Positions 1 through 5,420 of a DNA stretch of 6,835 nt are shown here, one piece after another. Each line of letters begins with the position of its first letter. The first letter of the stretch is position 1. Where the stretch lies: contig JAHZFC010000063.1 of the NCBI GenBank assembly GCA_019421525.1, positions 1-6,835 on the forward strand. Direction: 5' to 3'. A model generated the notes under the pieces. That model did not search any database. It was given only the letters and a program-made list of their open reading frames with translations, and had not been told where the DNA came from. The position numbers were made by a program, and so were the translations under genes. Source of the DNA: Clostridiales bacterium. Lineage in GTDB: Bacteria; Bacillota; Clostridia; Oscillospirales; Oscillospiraceae.

Positions 1-69
1 AGAAAACTGGTCCGGTTGGTCTTTCGACTGCTGAAGGACAACCGCCTGTATATCCTGCCGGAGGGCTAA
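1..69 (+). CDS. C-terminal end of a probable IS110-type transposase (5' end outside window)
   Basis: An open frame runs in from the left edge for 22 codons and ends at TAA (67-69). The peptide begins RKLVRLVFRLLKDNRLY. A basic RKL..L.F.LLKDN.LY tail of this kind is common at the extreme C-terminus of IS110/IS116/IS902 transposases, in the same place as the helix SILIAIYHVLKDNVPF in the clearer IS110 fragment at 848-1389. The match is short and the family call rests on remembered patterns, so it is tentative. Nothing can be said about whether the full gene is intact. It could instead be the basic tail of an unrelated protein. Confidence 0.4.
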   Translation, partial: RKLVRLVFRLLKDNRLYILPEG

Positions 70-95
70 GCGTACCGCTTGCCGCTCTGACCCCC

Positions 96-130
96 AAGCC
101 CTGTTTCAAAAGCTTCAGGGACAGGGCTTT
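96..130 (+). terminator. Possible intrinsic terminator after the left-edge gene
   Basis: AAGCCCTGT (96-104) pairs with ACAGGGCTT (121-129), giving a perfect 9-bp stem around a 16-base loop. It lies 27 bases after the stop codon at 67-69. The following bases are T-rich but broken by G (TTTAGTTGTTGTTACCTTTTT), so the U tract is weak. It may be a terminator for the left-edge gene, or a structure belonging to an insertion-sequence end. Confidence 0.4.
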
Positions 131-337
131 AGTTGTTGTTACCTTTTTGCCATCTCCGTGGTGCTTTTGCTCAATTTTTCTTTATTTCTTCTTGCATCAC
201 CTACTTGACTTCATACCATTGGACTCATATCCATTTTACCTCATCAGCCATGAGCAAAACTCGAAAAGGGCAGTAATAGCAAGGGATTCCGGCCATGACT
301 GAAACCGGGAATCACTCCAATATCGTAGAAAGTGGAA

Positions 338-385
338 CCCCTTTTTGGTAAAATTGACTTGTGAGAAAACTCAACCGGAAAGGGG
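338..385. repeat. Inverted repeat just upstream of the DDE transposase remnant
   Basis: CCCCTTTTTGGT (338-349) can pair with ACCGGAAAGGGG (374-385) as a 12-bp stem with two G-U wobbles and a 24-base loop. It abuts the first recognisable codon of the transposase remnant at 386. It could be part of the element's left end or a transcript structure that hides the transposase start; the sequence does not decide between these. Confidence 0.4.
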
Positions 386-847
386 CTGGCCGCAATCTAC
401 CGACAGGAAATCATTCAGGATGTAACGCTATTCGCATCCCATAGCTCCGCTGCGTTCTACGACAAACTCTTCAGCAGTCTGGATTTTACGCTGCCCGTGG
501 CGGCGACCGGGCGGTGAGGCTTCCCGAAAGAAGCCATGGTCTGTACATTTATCGTCATGAAGTGCAAAGGATCCTCACAAATCACCGACCTGGCCGATTA
601 TCTGAACAATAACCGGCTCATCGCCCATTACTGTTGCTTTAACATCATGGAGCCTCTGCCGTCCTACTGGACCTATGACCGATTCCTTCGGCAGTTGGAT
701 AACGATGAACTGAAGCCAGTTATGGCGGGCCTGGTCCGGCAGTTGTATGAGCTGGGAGTGTTTGAAGCTTCCTTTATTGGCCTGGACTTCACTCCCGTGA
801 TGGCAAATACCAGGCAGAACGATCCAAAGTCCTTTGTGTGGTGTTGC
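386..847 (+). pseudogene. N-terminal fragment of an IS4/IS5-superfamily DDE transposase (DUF772-like)
   Basis: The frame reads AIYRQEIIQDVTLFASHSS and so on from about 386, passes an in-frame TGA at 515-517 (after ATGR, where the family would continue with Arg or another residue), then continues from the ATG at 536 through QITDLADYLNNNRLIAHYC and YWTYDRFLRQLDN to FIGLDFTPVMANTRQNDPKSF. This is the N-terminal part of clostridial IS4/IS5-type (IS1182-like) DDE transposases. The Asp of GLDxTP (codon 785-787) is the expected first catalytic Asp, while the later D and E residues are missing. Codon 386 is CTG where ATG would be expected, so the start is probably also lost. Homology stops near 840, where IS110 sequence begins in the same frame. 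The fragment cannot encode an active transposase. Confidence 0.75.
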
Positions 848-1389
848 CTTAAGGAACTTGACGATGAGCTCGACCGGGACATGAAAGATGAGGAAAAATC
901 GCCGCCGCCAGCATTCAGGAAATCCCCGGAATCGGCAATACCAGTGCGGAAGTGGTCATTTCTGTGATTGGAACGGATATGTCACGCTTCCCGACAGGCG
1001 GCCATATTTTGTCGTGGGCATGTCTGTGTCCAGCCAACAATCAAAGCGCAGGAAAGTGAAAGTCTGGGAAAACAAGGAAAGGAAATTCCTTGTTGAGATC
1101 TACTCTGGTCGTTTGTGCCTATTCCGCAGGTAAGAACAAGAACTCATACTTTTACGCACAGTTCCAGCGGATCAGTGCACATCGAGGAAAGAAACGAGCT
1201 TATGTAGCGATTGCACACTCTATATTGATTGCAATTTATCATGTGCTAAAAGACAATGTCCCATTTCGGAATCTTGGGTCGGAGTATTACAGCCAACTCA
1301 ACAGGGAACGGAAAAGCAATACCTATCTCAAAAAGTTGAAAGCATTAGGCTGGAATACACCGGCTGACGAAGCAGCTTTGTCCGTCTAA
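848..1389 (+). pseudogene. C-terminal fragment of an IS110-family transposase, interrupted
   Basis: After correcting one missing A in the AAAAA run at 894-898, the frame reads IAAASIQEIPGIGNTSAEVV, then MSRFPTGGHILSWACLCPANNQSAGK, then an in-frame TGA (1057-1059), then KSGKTRKGNSLLRSTLVVCAYSA through RGKKRAYVAIAHSILIAIYHVLKDN to a stop at 1387-1389. The PGIG helix-hairpin-helix-like motif, the CP.NNQSAGK block (whose Ser, codon 1045-1047, is probably the conserved Tnp-domain serine) and the RGKKRA..A.AH tail mark the Transposase_20 domain. The N-terminal RuvC-like DEDD domain is absent. The truncation, frameshift and nonsense codon together make it inactive. The region LKELDDELDRDMKDEEK just upstream fits the IS110 linker, which places the junction near 838-848. 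Confidence 0.85.
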
Positions 1390-1395
1390 CTCCTG

Positions 1396-1421
1396 TATCC
1401 CAGTCATTCGAGTGGGGGATA
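1396..1421. repeat. Small hairpin in the IS110 3' flank
   Basis: TATCCC (1396-1401) pairs with GGGATA (1416-1421) around a 14-base loop, starting seven bases after the IS110 transposase stop; a G run follows (1423-1428). Some IS110 relatives carry structured non-coding RNA sequence in the end regions beside the transposase, so this flank could be a remnant of such an end. With only six pairs it may be chance. Confidence 0.25.
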
Positions 1422-1529
1422 GGGGGGAACATGCCTTTTTACCGCTATCAGCAGGAGAGGTTTCACAGTAAATTAACACATGGATCGCTTCATCAAACTA
1501 TCTCTGGACACCGTGGAGGAGCACTCTGC

Positions 1530-1558
1530 TTGCCTTTCCGACCGGGCAGTGGCATAAT
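1530..1558 (+). promoter_or_regulatory. Sigma-A-type promoter for the MATE gene
   Basis: TTGCCT (1530-1535, four of six matches to TTGACA) is followed by a spacer of exactly 17 bases and CATAAT (1553-1558, five of six matches to TATAAT). Transcription would begin near 1565, about 33 bases before the MATE start codon at 1598. The leader contains AGGAAG (1578-1583), a plausible but distant ribosome site 14 bases from the ATG. Confidence 0.6.
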
Positions 1559-1597
1559 AGAGCGGAGCCAAAGAGAAAGGAAGTTCCGATACAGACT

Positions 1598-2984
1598 ATG
1601 GACACAAAAAATGTCCCGGCGCGGGAGGAGATCTTCCGCAGCCTTCCCATCCCCACCGCCCTTCGGATCATGATCCTCCCGGCAGTGGCCAGCCAACTGA
1701 TCGTGCTGATCTACAACATGGCCGACACATTTTATGTCGGGCAGACCAATGATCCCTATATGGTGGCGGGGCACTTCCCTGATCCTGCCCCTCTTCAACA
1801 TCACCACCTGCCTGGCGGGCCTGGCCGGAGTGGGAGGCGGATCCCTGATCTCCCGGCTCCTGGGTCGGGGCCGGGAGGACGAGGCCCGGCGGGTCGGGAT
1901 GTTCTCGCTGTACCTGGGGATGGCCATTTCGGCGCTGTTCGCGCTGGCCCTGTTCCTCTTCATGGAGCCGGTCCTGGAGCTCCTTGGTGCGGGGGAGAAC
2001 ACCTTTGCCTACGCCAGGCAGTATGCCCTGTGCGTCATCGTGGCCGGCGGCGTCCCCACGGTGCTCTCCAATGTGCTCTCCAACCTGCTGCGGAGCATAG
2101 GGCGCTCCAAAGAGGCCAGCTTCGGCATTATCCTGGGCGGCCTGCTGAATATCGCGCTGGACCCGCTGTTCATGTTCGTGCTGCTGCCGGAGGGGATGGA
2201 GGTCCTGGGCGCGGGCGTCGCCACCTGCCTGTCCAACTGCACGGCGTTCCTGTTCTTCGTCGTGGTGCTGGCGCGTATGGGGAGAAGCTCGGTGATCACC
2301 TTCGATCCCCGGGTGGGGATACCCCAGAGGGACAGTGTTGCCGCGGTCTTTGCCGTGGGCATCCCCTCGGCCCTCACGGCTTTCCTGTTCGACCTGGACT
2401 ATGTGATCCTGGACAAGCTGATGGTATCCTACGACGATCTGGCTCTGGCGGCGGTCGGGATCGTTCTGAAGGTGGAGCGGTTCCCCCTGAATGTGGGCAT
2501 TGGGATCTGCCAGGGGATGATGCCGCTGGCGGCGTATAATTACGCCTCGGGAGACCGGCAGCGCCTGTCCGGCACCATCCGCCTTTCCAGGGGACTGGGC
2601 CTGATCGTGGCGGCGGTGAGCATCGTGCTCTATGAGATCTTCGCCGTTCCCCTGACCCAGCTCTTCCTGGATGATGTCCAGACCGTGACCCTGGCGGCAC
2701 AGTTCCTGCGGGTGCGGGTGCTTGCAACACCGCTGATGTTCCTGAGTTTTTTCACGGTCTATCTGTTCCAGGCCTTTGGGAAAGGACAGATCTCACTGCT
2801 TCTGGGGGCTGCCCGATGGCTGGTGTTCAATATCCCCATGCTCTTCCTGCTCAACGCGCTGGTTGGGATGTACGGTCTCGTCTGGTCCCAGTCGGCCGCC
2901 GACATCCTCACGGTGGCGCTGTCTTTCTTTGTGTACTTCAAGTTTCGCCCCGACCTGCTCCGGGAGAAGACACCGGTGCGATGA
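1598..2984 (+). pseudogene. MATE-family multidrug efflux transporter, single frameshift
   Basis: Translation from the ATG at 1598 gives MDTKNVPAREEIFRSLPIP, then QLIVLIYNMADTFYVGQTND, up to residue 58. A GGGG run at 1768-1771 then shifts the frame. Removing one G restores MVAGTSLILPLFNITTCLAG and an unbroken frame to TGA at 2982-2984, 461 residues in all, the usual MATE length. Family marks are NMADTFYVGQ near residue 42, GVGGGSLISRLLG, LLRSIGRSKEASFGIILGGL with NIALDPLF, and in the second half GIPSALTAFLFDLDYVILD and GICQGMMPLAAYNYASGD. Two homologous six-helix MatE halves are expected. MATE proteins export drugs or metabolites using Na+ or H+ gradients; the substrate here is unknown. As written, the product would lose its frame after one membrane segment. 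The rest of the gene shows no decay, so a very recent mutation or a sequencing error are both likely. Confidence 0.85.
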
Positions 2985-3023
2985 AACGGTGTTTTATGCA
3001 GAAATAGCTCGGTTCAGGCTCCG

Positions 3024-3072
3024 TTGGACCACTAGACTGCGAAAAAGGCGATCGGTCAAGTGGACGGTCCAA
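3024..3072. repeat. Imperfect inverted repeat downstream of the MATE gene
   Basis: TTGGACC (3024-3030) is the exact reverse complement of GGTCCAA (3066-3072). The pairing can extend inward, CACTAGAC (3030-3037) opposite GTCAAGTG (3055-3062), with one mismatch and a 4-base bulge on the right arm. It could be a remnant end of a small mobile element or an RNA structure in the MATE 3' region. No function is assigned. Confidence 0.35.
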
Positions 3073-3126
3073 AATTATGCGGACAGGACAAGCAGGCACC
3101 TATGTAGGGAAATATGAAGTATCAAG

Positions 3127-3165
3127 CGGAGAGACATCGCGCAAGCGGTGTCTCTCCGGTCTTTA
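3127..3165 (+). terminator. 14-bp GNRA-capped hairpin, probable terminator after MATE
   Basis: CGGAGAGACATCGC (3127-3140) pairs with GCGGTGTCTCTCCG (3145-3158), 14 pairs with one G-U, closed by the stable tetraloop GCAA (3141-3144). It is the strongest stem in the window. The bases after it (GTCTTTA) make only a weak U tract, so termination may be partial, or the stem may mainly protect the MATE mRNA 3' end. It lies about 140 bases beyond the MATE stop codon and upstream of the next promoter. Confidence 0.5.
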
Positions 3166-3264
3166 GCTGGATGAGCTATGGTAATTGAAATGGATATCGC
3201 GGGAGTTTTACCCGGTGCTGGCCGTCATCGCCCCTGCCCTGCCGGTTTTCTTTTTCTCCGGGGC

Positions 3265-3293
3265 TTGACGATCGTCCCGTCCTCCCCTATAAT
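3265..3293 (+). promoter_or_regulatory. Near-consensus promoter for the ygbA-ABC operon
   Basis: TTGACG (3265-3270, five of six) and TATAAT (3288-3293, six of six) are separated by exactly 17 bases, the best promoter in the window. Transcription would begin near 3300. The perfect 10-base palindrome GACGATCGTC (3267-3276) overlaps the -35 box and could be an operator. The leader from here to the ygbA ATG is about 90 bases and carries a terminator-like hairpin and further palindromes. Confidence 0.75.
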
Positions 3294-3309
3294 AAGCAAT
3301 GGCTAACCG

Positions 3310-3334
3310 CGCGCCCGCTGGCGCGTTTTTCTTT
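3310..3334 (+). terminator. Terminator-like hairpin right after the operon promoter (possible attenuator)
   Basis: CGCGCC (3310-3315) pairs with GGCGCG (3320-3325) around the four-base loop CGCT and is followed directly by TTTTTCTTT (3326-3334), the form of an intrinsic terminator. It begins only about 10 bases after the predicted start of transcription from the 3265-3293 promoter. It may act as a leader attenuator that must be read through before ygbA, or it may stop transcripts arriving from another promoter upstream. No obvious competing antiterminator arm is visible. Confidence 0.55.
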
Positions 3335-3343
3335 CCGCATACA

Positions 3344-3364
3344 GTTAGTCTGAGCTAATTAGCT
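3344..3364. promoter_or_regulatory. Operator-like overlapping palindromes before ygbA
   Basis: TTAG (3345-3348) mirrors CTAA (3355-3358) around a 6-base centre, and AGCTAATTAGCT (3353-3364) is a perfect 12-base palindrome overlapping it. A further GGCTAAC half-site sits at 3301-3307. TTAG/CTAA palindromes resemble binding sites of DtxR/IdeR-type metal-dependent repressors and the sites seen before clostridial iron-uptake genes. The position, about 10 bases before the ribosome site, suits a repressor that blocks elongation or a second promoter. The regulator is an inference only. Confidence 0.4.
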
Positions 3365-3373
3365 GTGAGCAAC

Positions 3374-3380
3374 AAGGAGG
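3374..3380 (+). promoter_or_regulatory. Strong ribosome binding site deciding the ygbA start
   Basis: AAGGAGG ends 8 bases before the ATG at 3389. This selects that ATG over the in-frame GTG at 3365, which lies upstream of the ribosome site and would add eight residues without a Shine-Dalgarno sequence of its own. Confidence 0.85.
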
Positions 3381-3388
3381 ATATTTCC

Positions 3389-3715
3389 ATGGAACGGGAG
3401 AAGGAGGCCCGGACGGTGGCCTGTATGATCCAGGTCTACTGCCGGGGCAACCACGGGGGCGGCAGGGAGCTGTGCCCTGACTGTCAGGCGCTGCTGGACT
3501 ACGCCAGGCTGCGCCTGTCCAGGTGCCCCCACGGGGACAACAAGCCCTTTTGCAGCAACTGCACCATCCACTGCTACAAGCCGGAGATGAAGGAAAAGAT
3601 CCGGCAGGTGATGCGGTATGCCGGGCCCCGGATGCTGCTGCGCCACCCGGCGGTCACCATCCGCCATGTGGTGGAGATGCGCCGGGAGAAAGGCAGGCGG
3701 GCCCATGCTGGATAA
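3389..3715 (+). CDS. ygbA: YgbA-family (nitrous oxide-stimulated promoter family) cysteine-rich protein
   Basis: This 108-residue cytosolic protein carries the hallmarks of the YgbA_NO family: VYCRGNHG near residues 16-23, LCPDCQALLDYA at 28-39, CPHGDNKPFCSNC at 46-58, IHCYKPEMKEKIRQVMRYAG at 60-79, and GPRMLLRHPAVTIRH at 79-93. It has eight cysteines (12, 18, 29, 32, 46, 55, 58, 62) in CxxC-type pairs, suitable for binding a metal or an Fe-S cluster. The family name comes from genes whose promoters respond to nitrogen oxides. In enterobacteria ygbA belongs to the NsrR nitric-oxide regulon and helps growth under nitrosative stress; its biochemical activity is unsettled. Here it is the first gene of an operon, and its last four codons overlap the start of the ABC gene (11 bases). 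The length is normal and no key residue seems missing. Confidence 0.9.
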   Translation: MEREKEARTVACMIQVYCRGNHGGGRELCPDCQALLDYARLRLSRCPHGDNKPFCSNCTIHCYKPEMKEKIRQVMRYAGPRMLLRHPAVTIRHVVEMRREKGRRAHAG

Positions 3716-5420
3716 AAAGCTGCTGGCCCTGATCCAGGGACAGCGGACGAACATCGTCTGCACGGTCCTGCTCAGCCTGGCCGGGCTGCTGGTCAACCTG
3801 GCCATCACCGCCGGCATCTGCTGGATCTTCCACCAGGTCATCGCCGGGGACGTGTCCCGGCTGTGGCAGCCGCTGACCGTCATGGCGGCGGGCATTCTGG
3901 TCCGCTTTTTCCTCACCGTGAAGGTGAGCGCCCTAAAGGCCAAGCTGGGCAGCGCGGTCAAGGCCGACCTGCGCCGCCGGGCCTATGACAAGATCCTCCG
4001 GTTGGGGGTGCGTTCCACCGGGGAGATGTCCATGGCGGGGCTCACCCAGGTGACCATGGAGGGTATCGAGCAGCTGGATCTCTACTACTCCACCTACCTG
4101 CCCCAGTTCTTCTACTCCATACTGGCCCCGGTGTTACTGTTCCTGATCTGTGTCCGGCTGGACTGGCCCACCGCCCTGGTGCTGCTGTGCTGCGTGCCCC
4201 TGATCCCGGTGTCCATCGTGGCGGTGTCCAAATACGCCAAGAAGATCTTCGCCAAATATTGGAGCAAGTACACCTCCATGGGGGACGGCTTCCTGGACAG
4301 CGTCCAGGGGCTAAAGGAACTGAAGATCTTCCAGGCGGACGAGGCCCGGAACCAGCGGATGAACGAGCAGGCGGAGGACTTCCGCCATGTCACCATGAAG
4401 GTACTGGTAATGCAGCTGGCCAGCACCACCATCATGGACCTGATCGCCTACGGAGGCGCCGGGCTGGGGGTTTGCCTGGCCATCCGGGCCGCCCTCCATG
4501 GGACAGACCCCGCCGTGTGCTTGTTCCTCATCTTAGTGGCGGTGGAGTTCTTCCTCCCCCTGCGGGCTCTGGGCAGTGCCTTCCATGTGGCCATGAACGG
4601 CGCCTCCGCCGGGCAGAAGATCATCCGGCTGCTGGACCAGGAGGAGCCGGCGTGGGGGGACCGGGAGCCGGAGGGCGGCGAACTGGCCCTGGACCACGTC
4701 ACCTTTTCCTACGATGGCCAGCGCCAGGTGCTCACCGATGTGTCCATGATCTTCCCGCCCCATACCCTCACCGCCATCGTGGGAGAAAGCGGCGCGGGCA
4801 AATCCACGGTGGTGTCCCTGCTGTCCGGCGCTGTGCGGGCCGGGTCCGGCCGGGTGCTGCTGGGTGGCGCCCCGGTGGAGTCCCTGAGCCGGGAGGGCTA
4901 CTACCGCCGCCTGGCAGTGGTGAGCTATAACACTTACATCTTCAACGACTCCGTCCGGGCCAATTTCCAGCTGGCCTGCCCCCAGGTGGGGGAACAGGCC
5001 ATCTGGGACGCCCTGGCCCAAGTGCGGCTGGACGGCTTCATCCGCCAGGCCGGAGGGCTGGACAAGGTCATCAGCGAGGACGGGGCCAATCTCTCCGGCG
5101 GGCAGAAGCAGCGCCTGGCCCTGGCCATCGCCCTGGCTGCCGACCGGGACATCTACCTCTTTGACGAGGCCACCAGCAACATCGACGTGGACAGCGAAGG
5201 GGTCATCATGGACAACGTGGCCAAGCTGGCAGAGGAAAAGACGGTCATCCTCATCTCCCACCGGCTGGCCAACGTGGTGGACGCCGGGCGCATCTATGTG
5301 CTGGATGGGGGAGCCGTGGCCCAGTCTGGCACCCATGGGGAACTGATGGAGCGCGGCGGGGAGTATGCCCGGATGTACCGGGCCCAGAGGGAACTGGAGG
5401 AGGTGGACGGTCATGGTTAG
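3705..5420 (+). CDS. CydD-like ABC exporter half-transporter (fused membrane and ATPase domains)
   Basis: The 571-residue protein has an N-terminal six-helix exporter domain (helices near 17-41, 53-72, 131-150, 155-175, 241-262, 270-288) and a C-terminal ATPase. The stretches YLPQFFYSILAP, VPLIPVSIVAVSKYAKK, YTSMGDGFLDSVQGLKELKIFQADE and MDLIAYGGAGLGV closely recall CydD, the subunit of the CydDC exporter linked to thiol/haem handling and cytochrome bd assembly. ATPase motifs: A-loop Tyr336, Walker A GESGAGKST at 360-368, LSGGQ at 463-467, Walker B IYLFDE at 483-488 and H-loop His519. The Q-loop Gln is replaced by Tyr408 (VVSYNTYIF). The start at 3705 overlaps ygbA by 11 bases and gives a normal N-terminus; the more upstream ATG at 3618 would run deep inside ygbA and is unlikely. 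It probably pairs with the next gene. The substrate is unknown, and it should not be equated with true CydD because no cytochrome bd genes are seen. Confidence 0.88.
   Translation: MLDKKLLALIQGQRTNIVCTVLLSLAGLLVNLAITAGICWIFHQVIAGDVSRLWQPLTVMAAGILVRFFLTVKVSALKAKLGSAVKADLRRRAYDKILRLGVRSTGEMSMAGLTQVTMEGIEQLDLYYSTYLPQFFYSILAPVLLFLICVRLDWPTALVLLCCVPLIPVSIVAVSKYAKKIFAKYWSKYTSMGDGFLDSVQGLKELKIFQADEARNQRMNEQAEDFRHVTMKVLVMQLASTTIMDLIAYGGAGLGVCLAIRAALHGTDPAVCLFLILVAVEFFLPLRALGSAFHVAMNGASAGQKIIRLLDQEEPAWGDREPEGGELALDHVTFSYDGQRQVLTDVSMIFPPHTLTAIVGESGAGKSTVVSLLSGAVRAGSGRVLLGGAPVESLSREGYYRRLAVVSYNTYIFNDSVRANFQLACPQVGEQAIWDALAQVRLDGFIRQAGGLDKVISEDGANLSGGQKQRLALAIALAADRDIYLFDEATSNIDVDSEGVIMDNVAKLAEEKTVILISHRLANVVDAGRIYVLDGGAVAQSGTHGELMERGGEYARMYRAQRELEEVDGHG
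5396..5403 (+). promoter_or_regulatory. Ribosome binding site for the second ABC gene
   Basis: GGAGGAGG, inside the last codons of the first ABC gene, ends 9 bases before the ATG at 5413. It supports that start over the in-frame Met at codon 14 (5452) and implies coupled translation of the two subunits. Confidence 0.8.

Larger units (their letters stand above)
70..385. other. Gene-free, AT-richer spacer between transposase fragments
   Basis: No convincing coding frame is present on either strand. The stretch is visibly poorer in GC than the right two thirds of the window. Besides the hairpins at 96-130 and 338-385 it holds a weaker hairpin at 285-313, where GATTCC/GGAATC plus GG/CC pair with one bulged G. 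It probably represents the ends and flanks of the insertion sequences whose coding remnants lie on either side, but no target duplication or clear terminal inverted repeat could be defined by eye. Confidence 0.5.
2985..3264. other. Non-coding spacer between the MATE gene and the ygbA operon
   Basis: No supported gene lies here. It contains an imperfect inverted repeat (3024-3072), a strong 14-bp hairpin (3127-3158), and a pyrimidine-rich stretch before the next promoter. One frame (3185-3268) could encode a short hydrophobic tail, REFYPVLAVIAPALPVFFFSG, followed by TGA. It has no start, no ribosome site and no recognisable family, and might be the decayed end of a lost membrane protein gene. 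Confidence 0.5.

Noticed and set aside
1480..1554. 24-residue frame MDRFIKLSLDTVEEHSACLS... between the IS110 remnant and the MATE gene
   Set aside because: It has no ribosome site, no family and overlaps the predicted MATE promoter. It may be the tail of a gene cut by the insertion, but this cannot be supported.
1734..2984. Treating the MATE gene as a shorter protein starting at 1734
   Set aside because: The residues before LILPLF in that frame (MSGRPMIPIWWRG) are not MATE-like, whereas the upstream frame from 1598 supplies the missing typical MATE N-terminus.
3077..3166. 29-residue frame MRTGQAGTYVGKYEVSSG... upstream of the operon
   Set aside because: No ribosome site is present, no family was recognised, and its second half is formed by the 14-bp hairpin, so coding is unlikely.
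3185..3268. Hydrophobic frame ending EFYPVLAVIAPALPVFFFSG before TGA
   Set aside because: It has no start codon with a ribosome site and overlaps the operon promoter; at best it is the decayed end of a lost membrane protein gene.
3618..3704. Upstream ATG extension of the first ABC gene
   Set aside because: It would overlap ygbA by about 100 bases and add an Arg/Trp/Cys-rich segment unlike ABC exporter N-termini; the ATG at 3705 gives a normal start.
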